Shown here: positions 34,858 through 47,363 of the stretch, piece by piece
Numbering within the stretch: the stretch's first letter is position 1
Layout: every line of letters starts with the position of its first letter
Assembly: GCF_018812025.1 (NCBI RefSeq)
Contig: NC_063063.1
Coordinates: forward strand, 3,340,172 to 3,404,171
Source: Megalobrama amblycephala
Lineage: Eukaryota > Chordata > Actinopteri > Cypriniformes > Xenocyprididae
Direction of reading: 5' to 3'
DNA: 64,000 nt
Notes under the pieces: model-generated
Told to the model about the DNA's origin: nothing
The model's input: only the letters and a program-made list of their open reading frames with translations
Databases searched by the model: none
Translations under genes and position numbers: made by a program

Positions 34858-36279
34858 TAGGGCTGCATAATATATTGCTGCCAGTATTAAAATATATATA
34901 TGTTTTTAAAATTATCGGTAATGGTCGATTTTTTTTTTTTTTTTTTTGCACATTTATCGACTGATATTGTACATTTATTTGTGCCTGCTCATTTAAATTA
35001 CAGTCTTGTTCAGCATCTAATGTTTTTTTCAGAATTCTTTGTTGAATAGAAAGTTCAAAGAACAGCATTTATTTGAAATGGAAATCTTTTGCAACATTAT
35101 AAATGCTTTACTGTCACTCTTGATCAATTCAATGTCTTTGCTGAATGAATTTTTTGTTTAACACTGTTTAAATTGTTTTAAATCTTCCATTTACTGTAAG
35201 TGTCAGATAGGGGTTGCACGACTACTGATTTCTGCTAGTCGATGTCTTATCAAAACAATACTCGAGTTACTCGACTACTCGTGGTTCATGCTACTGTAAA
35301 TGAAAAGACATGAAATAGTTCTTATCAATAAATGTTTATTAATTCATAGCCTAATGCAACAATTACATAAGTAAACTCTCAAAACATTATAATTATGACA
35401 TTACATATTTTAATTTTCATGTAACAAAGTAAAGCCAAATTAATAGCTGCATGCAACATTTTAATCCTAACATATGCAAACTACATGTGCATGGCTGCAT
35501 GCATGCGGTAATTTAATAATAACTTATAACTTTAATATTTACCAAGTTTTCAACAGTAATAACAAGAACAAATAGAATCTTACTTCAACCGGCTTGAAAG
35601 ACTAACACAAATCATCGCCACTATCGTCCTCTCTTCACACGCAGTCTTTGGTCGAGCTCATGGATTGCTGGTTTGCATTTAGAAATACAAGCGCATCGAG
35701 AGATCAGTAGTGAGGGAGACAACCTTGCCTTTCATTTCAGATGCAATGTCGGCTTTTAGAGAGTCGTATTTGTTTACAGAACTCACCAATGCTCGTTTGC
35801 TTCATGACGTGCATCTCACTAACATTTGCCTTTGTTGTTGGATGTTTCAATCGTAGGTAGCTGTTGTACTGCTGTTGTATTTTAAAGAGTTGGCAAATTA
35901 CGATATTTTTGGCATCCTTGATGAAATACTTCCACACATCTGATGTGTGGTGTCTGTTGGTGATGTTGGCATTTTGAATTAATTTATGGTTAATGCACGC
36001 TCGAGTAGTCGATTGTTTTCGACAGCGCCGACTAGTGGTTGAAGTAGTCGATCTCGCGACTACTCGACTAGTCTATGAAAGCCCTAATGTCAGGTGACGT
36101 TTGTTACCTAATTTAAACACCTCAGTTTGGTGATCGTCTTCATGTTCTTGACAGATTTCTAAATGGAAATCTTTGATTCAACGGGGAAATGTAATGCTGT
36201 AATCTGCACTTTTCATGCTTAGTTAGCAGCAGCAGTAATCATGATCTTAAATATTTATTGGATCAAATGTGCAGCCCTG
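34858..36279. mobile_element. hAT-like element with TAGGGCTGCA ends, host to further insertions
   Basis: The left end TAGGGCTGCATAATATATT is mirrored by AAATGTGCAGCCCTGTA at the right. It contains a fragment of the 1.5-kb family (about 35025-35150) and a complete hAT-like element (35208-36086). The target duplication was not clear. Confidence 0.6.
35208..36086. mobile_element. hAT element with TAGGGGTTGCACGACTA ends, nested
   Basis: The left end TAGGGGTTGCACGACTACTG and the right end CTACTCGACTAG followed by GCCCTA are inverted repeats rich in CGACTA words. The flanks GTGTCAGA and ATGTCAGG match at 6 of 8 positions, as expected of an aged 8-bp hAT duplication. At 879 bp, no transposase was recognised. 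Confidence 0.78.
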
Positions 36280-36298
36280 TATCATTTAATCTATAAAG

Positions 36299-36600
36299 GC
36301 AGGAACACGCCAAGCCAACGTCGACGAACTAGTGGCGATGAAAGCAGACTGCGGGGTTGGTTCACGTCGGCAGCGTCTGGGTCCAGATGAAATGCCTTTC
36401 CGTACCAGCAGGTGGCAGTAGCCAATCAGAATGATCAGATGGCCCGACGGACCGACGAGCTCTGACGCCGATTCAACATGTCGAATCGGCCGAAAAAAGC
36501 CAACGAGGTCCAACTTCAGTGCGGAACACACTGAGAAAACTTAGTCGGCCGACGAACAAAAACTGCCCGATGGCTGACCGTCGGCTTGGTGTGTTCCTGC
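36299..36600. mobile_element. MITE with GCAGGAACAC ends, 302 bp
   Basis: The left GCAGGAACACGCCAAGCC mirrors the right end (reverse complement GCAGGAACACACCAAGCC). It is GC-rich inside, with CGGCCGA and GTCGGC words. It lies just downstream (minus sense) of the candidate exon at 36655-36730. Confidence 0.78.
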
Positions 36601-36654
36601 ATTAATAAACATCACTTCATTCTCATCTGTGATGTTCTTCAACTCCAAACTCAC

Positions 36655-36730
36655 CTTTTTATTTTGATCTGGGTCTCTGGGGCGAGTTGGAGCGATGTTC
36701 TCTCGGTCAGGAATCGCTGCTGTGCTGGAG
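36655..36730 (-). CDS. Candidate upstream exon of the same minus-strand gene
   Basis: On the minus strand, a possible acceptor (GGAAACTCACAG) is followed by 76 bp encoding roughly STAAIPDRENIAPTRPRD then PDQNKK. It ends in a near-ideal donor, AAG|GTGAGT, with the GT at 36653-36654. The donor leaves the frame at phase 0, which matches the phase-0 start of the candidate terminal exon at 27927. The composition is polar and proline-rich, like a cytosolic linker. A MITE starts 54 bp beyond the donor (36299-36600). The gene is not recognised and no further exon was found. The phase match and donor strength are the only support, so this is tentative. Confidence 0.25.
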
Positions 36731-37339
36731 CTGTGAGTTTCCACAGAGGATGTGAGGTTTCGTTATTTTCAGTATGTTGCATGAGAAACCCTGTGGGACC
36801 CTGTTGAACATGCCATGAATTTCCTCTTTAATATTTATGCTCTTCCAGACTTGTTGAAAATCAGTCCAGCGGCTTAATGTGAAATATGGAGTTTGTGTGA
36901 GATTGTGACAGTGTGTGTTTGTCAAACAGCATAAGACTTGGAAAACTTTTTTATTTGTACTAGTGGACTTCAGAGACTAGTCGGCAGGCCGGTGTTTACC
37001 TCATTTAAAATGAGTTCGCTCTTCCTGCAGCATATTTGCTTGTTTCTGGCTCATCTGGCTGTGTTTAGATGAAAAGTGTGTGAGCGGAGAGAATAATGAT
37101 TTGGGTGTGAAACTAAACCCATCTCTGTTGCCAGATTCATGCTCCTTGCATTGTCATAAACGGTGCAAAAACCTGTGGGCGACTCTTAATTAGTTTCAGG
37201 GGTTTTGGAAGAATTGTGAACACCCCGAAAGAGCTCGGACAAACTTATACATCCACAGCACCAGTGTGCTTTGCTTTGTGCTTTGTGAATACAAAACAGA
37301 TTTACTTTATTTTCACTTAATCCCAAATATATATATATA
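36731..37339. other. Intron sequence without recognised gene
   Basis: Single-copy-looking DNA around 36740-37250. No exon was recognised apart from the candidate ending at 36730. A short TA run lies at 37328-37342. Confidence 0.4.
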
Positions 37340-38142
37340 TAAGTCTCTGGTGTCCCCCGAAATTGTGTCTGTGAAGTTTCAGCTCAAAATACCCCACAGA
37401 TCATTTATTATAGCTTGTCAAATTTGCCCCTATTTGGGTGTGAGCAAAAATACGCCTTTTTGTGTGTGTCCCTTTAAATGCAAATTAGCTGCTTCTCCCC
37501 GCCCCCTTTACAGAAGAGGGCGGAGCTTTAACAGCTCAACAACAACAAAGCTGGAGAATCTCACGCAGCCGAAATGAGGATTGTCAGTGTTGGTGTTCAG
37601 CCTTACATTGTTCAAACCGGAGTCGACACTGATGGAGAGACTCAGGAAGAAGTTACAACTTTTAGAATGAAACTGGACGTTTCTGAATGGTTAGTGGATA
37701 AATTGATGTAGTTGCTGTGGAGTTGATTCAACTCATCCACTAGCATGTGCCATCATGTTCATCTTTTGTGTTGAATTGACCCTCGTTTGTGAAGCAGTCC
37801 GGCGTAAAATTACGGCATGTCAACAACACTCTACTACAACAACTCTTCCTCTTCTCTAAAGCAGCCCAACATGGCCCCGCCCCCTTTGTTGTGTGTTCTC
37901 GGGGGTGGGGTTTATGTAAATTTTAGGGTTAGTAATGTCACTAACTTGGGAAGAAGCTCATTGTAGTCCCTACCAGCCGTTTGTTGTAGTCCTTAAAAAG
38001 CGATTTCTGTAAAAGAAAATATCTCTCTTTGCATTGAACTTTGAGTGTCGTAACTTTGCAGATGTTGTTTATGCTCAAACAGCAACATTACACACTAACT
38101 AAAGTAAAAAAAAAGTGAAATCATAATCGACCACCCCTTTAA
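37340..38142 (+). mobile_element. TTAA element of the GGGGACCTATAATGCC family, left end missing
   Basis: It is collinear with the complete copy at 60488-61272 (AAGTTTCAGCTCAAAATACC, GTCGACACTGATGGAGAGAC, AGCCCAACATGGCCCCGCCC) and ends in CCACCCCTTTAA. The left terminus is replaced by a TA run. A plus-strand frame near 37573-37690 contains QPYIVQTGVDTDGETQEE and looks like a captured coding scrap. Confidence 0.75.
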
Positions 38143-38861
38143 GTCTATTCTTTTTTTTTTTAAATGTATTTATTTTTTAAATCGTGGAACAAATTGTGTG
38201 CTAACAAATCTTCCAAAGTCAAACGATATCTTTTCTGTGAGGAAAATGAGTAGAAGCTGTGGTGTTTCTCACATATTTCGTCTCTGTGGCAGATCTGAAT
38301 GTGTGAGAGTGAAAGGATTTGAGAACTAGGACAGTCTCCCTCATCTACTTAACAATACCTTCCCTTCCCACACTTTGAGCACCGCTGTCTTATGGGGATC
38401 TAATTAAACGATAAACACAAAGAGGACTGAAGTGACTTTCCTTCAAAGTTCTTGGCGTGTTCCATCACATTAATTGCTCTTTATTAATAACTGACCCACA
38501 AGAGCACCAGTAATGCAGAATATAGACTGTAATTGTTCATGAGAAATGCCATGAGAGTCTGTCATCATTAACATTGTTAACAGTGATCTAGGAATCTAAA
38601 GCTTGTAGCATGTGGTGTGTGTGTGTGTGTGTGTGTGTGAGGCCTCATTAGTTGGTGGCCACTCTTGCACATTAAGGCCAGTGTGAGCGCAGGAAGTGTG
38701 GAATGTTCAAGCGTTAATCAGTAACACATTTGAGTGTGTACCGGCAGTGCACTAATTAACCAGTAAATGAGATGGTTGCAGCTGAGCTGCTCGTAACCTT
38801 CCTGTGACTGTCAATGTATTCTTATTTTTATTTTTGGCAGTAATAATAAAATAAATATACA
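38143..38861. other. Intron sequence; possible conserved segment and a TG microsatellite
   Basis: 38460-38580 is non-repetitive with ACATTAATTGCTCTTTATT and AATTGTTCATGAG. A (TG)12 run lies at 38616-38639. No exon was recognised. Confidence 0.4.
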
Positions 38862-38880
38862 TTACTGGTCAAAAGTTTGT

Positions 38881-38956
<76 letters not shown>

Positions 38957-38970
38957 AAAAAAAAAAAAAA

Positions 38971-39020
<50 letters not shown>

Positions 39021-39140
39021 TTTAGATTTTTGAAAGGAGTGTCTTCTGCTCACCAAGATTGCATTTATTTGATGAAAAATACAGTAAAATCAGTAATATT
39101 GTAAAATATTATTACAATTTAAAATAGCTGTTTTCTATTG
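38862..39140. repeat. Copy of the 1504-2397 family split by TA and A/T runs
   Basis: ATTACTGGTCAAAAGTTTG starts the element. TA arrays (38885-38954 and 38974-39011) separated by a run of A follow. The arm resumes with TCTTCTGCTCACCAAGATTG. Confidence 0.8.
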
Positions 39141-39640
39141 AAATTAGAGGGGACACGGGAGTGTATTTTCAAACCTCTCCCGTCCCATCCCAATCCCATG
39201 AAAAAACTGGGGAAAAATCCGTCCCGTCCCAGTCCCAGAAAATTGACTCCCACTCCCGTTTTGTGTTTTTTGGCAGTATTTTTTTATTTATTTATTTATT
39301 TTTTTTTGGCGATCTCTCTTCTGTATTTAGAATTTTTTTGTGTGTGTATTTGATCATTTGGACACGCACCCGAAGCCCAAAGTGTAATTCATATATATGA
39401 GATCCGTTTTGGAGTGCGCACACATAATTCAGCCTGGGGAACAGCGTGTCTTGCGCGGATTATTGTGCTTTCAATGTTTTAAAACGTTGATAATAATTAT
39501 CAAACATGTCCCGCAATTTAGCAGCAGTAAAGACTGCATTTTACAACAGTCACCTGTTGAGTTAATTCTGAGGTTAAGTTTGGGTTTAAGGAGGAACGAA
39601 CGCGCACTGTGAGGGAATGAAGTTGTGCTAGACAAAATGC
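39141..39640. repeat. Fragment rich in TCCCGTCCC words
   Basis: CTCCCGTCCCATCCCAATCC and GTCCCGTCCCAGTCCCAG occur within 39170-39250. Similar wording appears in the CpG-rich core at 9660-9850, so the two may share an origin. Ends were not defined. No gene was recognised. Confidence 0.4.
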
Positions 39641-39647
39641 GACTAGT

Positions 39648-40613
39648 TTAAAGGTGCCGTAGAATGTCTTTTTAAAAGATGTAATATAAGTCTAAGGTGT
39701 CCCCTGAATGTGTCTGTGAAGTTTCAGCTCAAAATACCCCATAGATTTTTTTTTATTCATTTTTTTAACTGCCTATTTTGGGGCATCATTAAATATGCGC
39801 TGATTCAGGCTGCAGCCCCTTTAAATTCTCCTGCTCCCCGCCCACGGAGCTCGCGACTGCCTTAAACAGCATAAACAAAGTTCACACAGCTAATATAACC
39901 CTCAAAATTGATCTTTACAAAGTGTTCGTCATGCAGCATGTCTAATTGCGTAAGTACAGTGTTTATTTGGATGTTTACATTTGATTCAAATAAGACTGTC
40001 GTTATTTTCATTTTTTAAACACTTGCAGTCTGTATAATTCATAAACACAACTTCATTCTTTATAAATCTCTCCAACGGTGTGTAATGTTAGCTTTAGCCA
40101 CGGAGCACTATCAAACTCATTCACTGTGAATACAGTAAGAAACGATGGTAACTTTAACCACATTTAACAGTACATTAGCAACATGCTAACGAAACATTTA
40201 GAAAGACAATTTACAAATAACACTAAAAATATCATGATATCATGGATCATGTCAGTTATTATTGCTCCATCTGCCATTTTTTGCTATTGTTCTTGCTTGC
40301 TTACCTAGTCTGATGATTCAGCTGTGCACAGATCCAGACGTTAATACTGGCTGCCCTTGTGTAATGCCTTGAACATGGGCTGGCATATGCAAATATTGGG
40401 GGCGTACATATTAATGATCCCGACTGTTGCGTAACAGTCTGTGTTATATTGAGATTCGCCTGTTCTTCGGAGGTCTTTTAAACAAATGAGATTTATATAA
40501 GAAGGAGGAAACAATGGAGTTTGAGACTCACTGTATGTCATTTCCATGTACTGAACTCTTGTTATTCAACTATGCCAAGATAAATTCAATTTTTAATTCT
40601 AGGGCACCTTTAA
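39648..40613. mobile_element. TTAA element of the AGGTGCCCTAGAAT family, complete (966 bp)
   Basis: TTAAAGGTGCCGTAGAAT at the left and ATTCTAGGGCACCTTTAA at the right are inverted ends including TTAA. The left part shares AAGTTTCAGCTCAAAATACC with the family at 37.3 and 60.5 kb. The right part matches 20484-20920 in inverse orientation. Confidence 0.85.
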
Positions 40614-40885
40614 TAGTTTTACCACAAATATCTTCTTTCTGTTGATCCTTGGAAGCCAAAATCAAAACAAAAATAAAATTAGCTTGATATCACATTCCTA
40701 AAGTATAAGCAGAAGATTAGTTGTTGAGTTCTCTCCTCCATCGTCACCATTACACAGGGCTTTAATGTTGTGGGCGTGCTGTAGCTTCTGGATTCGATCT
40801 CTCTTCTGGATTGCAAACAGCAAAAATGCATCATAGACAAATGTCCTAATATTATTGCAGATAGAAACAGCTTGCGATTTCTGGA

Positions 40886-41290
40886 TTCTTTTTTGATGAA
40901 TAGAAAGTTCAAAAGAACAGCGTTTATTTGAAATGGAATCCTTTGTAACATTATAAATGTCTTTACTGTCCCTTTTGATCAATTTAATGCATCTTTTCTG
41001 AAAAAATTTATTGATTTCTTTTTTTCTTACCTCAAACTTTTGAATGGTAGTGTTTCATGGTTTCCACAAACTTATCAAGCAGCAAAAATTACATTGATAA
41101 TATCTGACACTGAAGACTGGAGTAATGATGCTGAAAATCTTTTTTACATTTGAACATATATACACATAGAAAACAGATATTTAAATTGTAATAATATTTC
41201 ACAATATTACTTCTTTTACTGTATTTTTGATCAAATAACTGCATCGTTGATGAGCAAAAGAGACTTCTTCTCAAAACACCTTAAGTATTC
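40886..41290. repeat. Copy of the 1504-2397 family
   Basis: TTCAAAAGAACAGCGTTTAT, ATTATAAATGTCTTTACTGT and CACTGAAGACTGGAGTAATG are shared in order with the other copies. It is diverged at the ends. Confidence 0.8.
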
Positions 41291-43150
41291 CAATATTTGA
41301 CTAGAACTAGGTCTATGTAGATTTGACTGAATATTCACTCACTAATTGTTTGGTTTTCATGCTAATGAAGAATGTATTAACAAAGTATTGGACCATGTTA
41401 CCTATATTCCGGATGTGTAGTCATGTGGTCATGCGTGTAGCAGCTCGTTCCCTGAGGTCGTGCCGTATGAGCGGAAAGCACGCAGGAAGTCCTCATTAAT
41501 GATAAACAGCTGTCCATCCGTGATTCGCACACTCTTCATTAACCATGAAGATTGACATGGTCACAGCGTCACACATGCATTCTTAATGTTGCTCCGGCGC
41601 CGTATAAATGATGCTCAAATCGGAGCGACTGAGGCATAGATGAGTTGTTTTTATCTTATTTATGGCTGTGGAATCTCATGTTTGTAGGAAAGCAAGTATT
41701 TTGCATACTGTGGATCCACCGTTGCCACGGGAGGAATTCCTCTGACGTACATTAGTTATCAGGAAAGAAATGAAATCTTGTTTTCTGTTGAACTTGGTAT
41801 TTAACTGGTATCAGGAAAATGAGCCAAAATTTGGTTTACAATAAAATATAATGTAATAAAATGGTGTAATTCATGAGCAGGAGATGGTGTGATAATTTGT
41901 AAATAAATAATTGATTGATTGATTGATTGACAGATGCTCATAAGAGTGTTTCTTCAATGGGCAATAATTAAATAATCAGTATTGTTGAGCAGTGGACATA
42001 TTTTCATCATCATAATTATGTCATTTTTGTTGTTGTTTTTTTTTAATAAAATTTGATAAAATTACAGCTTGATGGAAAAAACTTGCAATAAAAAAGATTT
42101 AGTTGAAAAGTGATACATAGATTTTTCTTTAATAAAACATACCTTATATTTCTCAAGCTCTTCACTGCCACTATATAAACTTTTATAAGACTTTATTCTG
42201 GCAAAATTGTTTGTTGAGGTTGAAATTATAGTTTTGAATTCATTTTTAAACAATATTGAAATATTTATGTTCATGTCACTGATTAGATGATCACAGTTTT
42301 AAAAATATAATAATTCATATTTTTTGTAATGGATTGTTTTATTTTAATATTGAAAATCTGGGTCAGGGAAAATACCTATACAGTACATAAGACATTTGAA
42401 CAGTGGCAAAATAAATGTTTTCAGAGCATGTTTTCATAACTACAACAAAATCCCCCTAATATGTATTTATTGATATTACTTTTCATGTAGTGTGTAATAT
42501 CGCTGTTTATGAATGTAAAATCTCTGCAAAGTTTCAAACGAGTCGTCATATGCCTATACTGTTTATCCAACTTTATATAAAGAGCTGGGCGATAATGCTA
42601 GAGTTTGTAATTAAAACAATCAGGAAGTTGAGATTAAACACAAAGAAATCTAGAATAGGCTTGAGAATTGATTTGTTTGTGAAAAGTGGTCTATATGTGG
42701 CTGAAACTGGGAGAAAGATTGAGCCTTTTCTTACCCATTTAGTCTCTCTTGCAGATCCTGTCTTGCGCCGTACAGTATTTACTGTATATGTGAGTTCGGA
42801 TTTGTGATGTCAAACACCCCACAGTCACTGGTTTCTGTGTCAGGTGTGACGGAAATGCTTTGATTTGAATTGTTTTGCTTTAATGCATTTTGACGTCCCT
42901 TTGAGGCATCGACATTGCAAATGGTTGATAAAGTTATAGCTGACTTCCCCAATATTTTTATGCATAAATTTCTTTGCAAATATCTGTGCGTGCTTGTTTT
43001 TATGCCTTTTTTCAGTGAAATGTCATGAGAAATTCAATTTTAAGATCAGTCATTGATCTTTTTCCACTCCCAACTGTCCTCTGATGTCTTCATCGCTCAT
43101 AGTGGGAGGACAGATGACAACGGTTGCATGCATGTTAGAGAAGGAACTGC
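41291..43150. other. Intron sequence without recognised gene
   Basis: AT-rich intron; 41440-41640 is GC-richer and non-repetitive. A GATT run lies at about 41912-41930. No exon was recognised. Confidence 0.4.
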
Positions 43151-43400
43151 CAGTGTTGCCAAATCCATGGTTTTCCCGTGGAATTGGGACACTTTTAAGT
43201 GAAAAAATGTTTTCCATTGGTTGATTTTCAACCCGTACGTACATACGTTTTCAGCGCACTAACACCCCCAGAACACCCCCCAGATGTACAAATTCAGTGG
43301 AGAATTTGACTGCCCAATGGAGAAAATCACATTGGTCTATTTTTGGGCTACTTTTGACTCGCCATTTGGCTACTTTTGTTGCACAGACTTGGCAACCCTG
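43151..43400. mobile_element. Short MITE with CAGTGTTGCCAA ends
   Basis: The left CAGTGTTGCCAAATCC mirrors the right end (reverse complement CAGGGTTGCCAAGTCT). 250 bp and non-coding. The target duplication is not convincing. Confidence 0.65.
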
Positions 43401-44232
43401 AGGCATGCACTCTTTCTTGACTTATTGCACATGACTAACATCATATCCAATCTCTTTTAACAAGACTGCAGTCCTCTGTGTGCTTCTTTGAATGTCTCTT
43501 TGAGTAAGAGATGTTTGATGTACCTTCTCTGAAGATCTTTGACCTACAATTGTTACAATTTTAACGTGTCCAAAACAAATGAATAGTGATGTTATGTTTA
43601 GTACTGTTAAATTGAACACATTAACACATCATTTAATTTTTTTCAGTTTAACATGTGAAAAATTAAAGCAGTGTCCGTCCTTTAGCTAGCGTTACATTAT
43701 ATGATCATGCTATCATTCATTCAAGTGCTATTAAACCATTAAAGCACAGCAGTACCCAAAACTGGCACTCTGTCTGTGAACCTATAGCTTACCCTTCAAA
43801 TTGTGCAAATTGAAATTCCAAATTGAAAATAAACCCAATGGAAACAGAGTCAGTTTCACAGAAACTCCCATATATTGCAAACAAGTTTTTATGCTCGCGT
43901 GAGGTGGTTTTTCAGGCAATTTGGATTTCAAGAATTACAGATTACTGGATATAATAGAAATACTGGATTCTAAACAACAAAGAAATGCCACACTTTATCA
44001 AGACCTCGAAGCAGATATGAGGGAGAAACACCCAGAAACACCTCATACGTGTCCGCTCCCAAGTATAAGGTGTTTTCCTTGACGTTAATGCTTGGATAAC
44101 ACGTCTATGTCTCCTTCGATTTAAAAAATAATGGCTAGTGCAGTGTCTGCGATATACTTAAACCTTCTAACATCTGTTGGCATGATTTTTGGAATGATTT
44201 ATCACGAGAGGAAAAAATTATTATGTTTTAGT
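43401..44232. other. Intron sequence without recognised gene
   Basis: No exon or named repeat was recognised. Confidence 0.4.
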
Positions 44233-45609
44233 TAGTGTTGCTTTCGTCAACAAAAATTATGACTAAATATCGTCGTCAACGAACCTTTATCACGTGACGA
44301 AAACGAGACGACGCAACGTAAATGCTGGTCATGTGACGATGACTATAATTAAACGTATAATGCAATATTGTTGACGAATAAAAACGAGACTAAATGTGGT
44401 TTACAAAATAAAAACTATGCTAAAATGTCTCTTAATTTTCGTTGACCAAAACGAGACGAGACGAGACGAAATGTTATAACGTTATTTCGTCTCGTTTAGT
44501 TGCATTATTATTATTATTTTGCAGTATTTCTGTTTCCTGTGTCTCACTTCAGACTCGCATCAGGTCGCACTGCGCAGATGCAGGCGACGTCACTTTCTCA
44601 AGCCCCACTCGCGGTATTATTTAGAAGATGCAGCTGCAATGAGTTAGCGTAAATGGCAACAAACAAAGTTAAGTCTGACACAGAGAAAGGGAAATATGTA
44701 GATTTCACGTGCTCATAACTTCATAAAAAACGCACAGATCATAGAAAATGCATTATTTCATTATTTCATTCATATAAATCATTATTTAAAGCAGATTCTT
44801 ACGATTCTTACGAAATGAATCCAAAATCAACATAATATATTGCGTTGTTCACAAGATATTACACAGGAAATGATTTAACATACTTGGCTAAAAACGTGTC
44901 TCTTTCCGGGATGCAGTGTGTATCCAATGCATGTACCATCTATGTTCATTTTCCAACGTGGAATAACACAAAATAGGTATCACCTTAAAGCTTAGAAACT
45001 CAGCTTTTTAATGCATCTAACCATTTTGAAAAACTCCTAACGAGTCCTGAGAAGCGCCTCTAAACCGAGTTTATCGCCCGTGGGCGCCATCTATCTGCGA
45101 AAAAACGAATAACACTTTAACTATACTTTATGCCACAAAATTTGAATCAGATGCAGCTCACATGTAGGAGAGCATCACCAAAAAATAATTTTTCTCTGAT
45201 CTTATTGACTTCCTGAGTTATTCCATGTCAAACAAAAAAAACCCCAATAATATAATAAGATAACCTTGTTTGAAATGGGTTTGGCTAAAAGAAAATTTTG
45301 GGTTCGTCTATACTACTAGGTACTTATATTATATTGACTGGGTTAAATAGAATTGCATTACTAAAAAGAGACTAAAATACAATTTTCACTGACTAAAATT
45401 AGACTAAATGTCATCAGTTTTCGTCGACTAAATCTAGACTAAAATAGTCATGGATAATTCTGACTAAAATGCTTCGACTTTTAGTCGACTGAAACTTGAC
45501 TAGACTAAAAAGAGTATGAACGTGACTAAAACTAAGAAAAACTAAAATTACCGCTTGAACAAAGACTAGACTAAAACTAAAATTAAAACAGGCGCCAAAA
45601 ACAACCCTA
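44233..45609. mobile_element. hAT element with perfect 8-bp duplication (1.38 kb)
   Basis: The left end TAGTGTTGCTTTCGTCAAC pairs with the right end CAACCCTA. GTTTTAGT is duplicated exactly at 44225-44232 and 45610-45617. Subterminal regions are crowded with GACTAAA and ACGAGAC words. No transposase frame was recognised. Confidence 0.87.
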
Positions 45610-45617
45610 GTTTTAGT

Positions 45618-47342
45618 TGTATAACATCGGTTAATGGAAACGCTGTCATTTTGCAATAGTTTTTTTTCTCAACATTTAGAACATTTTGCAAAAGTTTTCA
45701 CAAATCTGTAAAGGAAACCTAGCTTATATCTGTGTGACGGACACGTGCACAGAATGCCTCTTCAGACAGCGCTCCGTCTGCATTGCATTGTCCTCATAAG
45801 CACAGTCTTAAATGAGTCAAATAATGTCTAATAAGTTGGCATGAGCCACCACAGTCATCAAAAATATTGGTGTTTTTAAGGTTAAAGAAACTATATACAT
45901 TGCTAAATACACAATACTAACATGAATGGTTGATAAAGCATATGGACACTGATTCTGAATGAACATCAAACCTGCATGCAAATCCTTCCCAGCTCTAAAG
46001 GTTTAAAAAGTTTAACTTCTTTTAACTTGAGCACTGCATTTTTAGAACGCCGTGTCCTGAGCGAGACGCTGCAAAAGATGAGAGATGCGAGTGCAACGGT
46101 CAAATGCATCTGTCTAGTGCGTTTACATAGAAAAACAATGGAAGTGTAGTGTGGAGGAATGGAAAAACGTGTTCTGTCTTACGGAAGAGCGAAGTCTTTG
46201 AAGAACAGTCATCTTTCTTGCTTCAGAAAAACTTTTAGAATTAGGTTTTGGTGGTTTTTAGTTTCTTTGTCTACCCACTCTACAACCCAATGAAAAGTCT
46301 TGCGACTCACTGGTTGAGAAACATTATATATATCCATTTCAGAGCTTCGATACATACAACAGAATCCCATTTTTGGGTGAGCTGTCCCTTTAAACGGTCT
46401 TTAACATGAATGTAAAATGTGGGCTTTGGAACCAAAATGTCATGCGGTGATAAATGCATGCACATTTGCATATCTTCCAAACTCTTTTCTGTCGCCACGG
46501 GAGCGGCGAGACCCTTCCGGTCCTACATCATAAATCCTAATTCACACGTCTCCATCAGAGAGCTAAAAATAGCTGAAGGAGATTGGGAAAGTGGGGGGGA
46601 AATGACTGGTTTTCTGGGCAGATTTGCCTCGAGCATCACCAGCGTGCATTTGTGCGCCAGCACTGCGTTAGTTGGTGATCTTGATGCATCGATCAGTTAT
46701 ATTGACGTGCATGTCTGACTGTCTTTTGACATGTTGTTCGCATGTGTGCAGATCTCCTTATGTTCTTCGTGCCTGTGGTTATATAAGCAGTGTAACTCAA
46801 GGGCTCAGTGGACTGGAGCCAGTGCCAGACCTCAGACTGACTCATACTGACACAGGGGAGCTTCACTGAAGACATGGTTTGTTTTCCTGATGCTCATATT
46901 TAAGGAGGACTCCAGAGGATCTGTCCTGCAATGATTAATGAAACGCTGTGCTCCTTCATCACTGCCTTATTTCACATCATATGGAGCAGGTTGAAGTGAC
47001 CATGTGTGTTTGCTGATAACAGACTCATACTTTTCACATATGTCTGGCCCACTCTCTTGGCTTATTCAACCAAAGAAAAAGGGTGGAAAACAAGTCGTTT
47101 GAATGACCATTGTTTGTTTTGTTTTTTTTAAATTATGCTGTGGGAAAGCTAAGATTCTTAGTATTATAATACTTAGTATTATCATTCTACACTCATATTT
47201 ATTCTTCAGTTTTTGATGTTGTTTTTGCAGACAAATAAGCATCCAAACACAAATAAAAAAAAAAAATTATACAAGTTTTTTAAAAAAAAGTATTACAAAT
47301 TTTCACTACAAAACATAAAATGCTATAAAAGTAAATAAATAC
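45618..47342. other. Intron sequence, with a short fold-back-family end
   Basis: CCCATTTTTGGGTGAGCTGTCCCTTTAAA at about 46367-46395 is an isolated end of the fold-back family (written here in parts: CCCATTTTTGGGTGAG, then CTGTCCCTTTAAA). The rest is single-copy-looking. No exon was recognised. Confidence 0.45.
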
Positions 47343-47363
47343 TTAAAGGCCCACTGAAGTGCC

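Noticed and set aside
35782..35800. Splice-donor-like GTGAGT on the minus strand
   Set aside because: It lies inside the hAT element at 35208-36086, with no open coding frame leading up to it.
42490..42807. 105-codon plus-strand frame
   Set aside because: No recognisable motif; base composition matches the surrounding intron.
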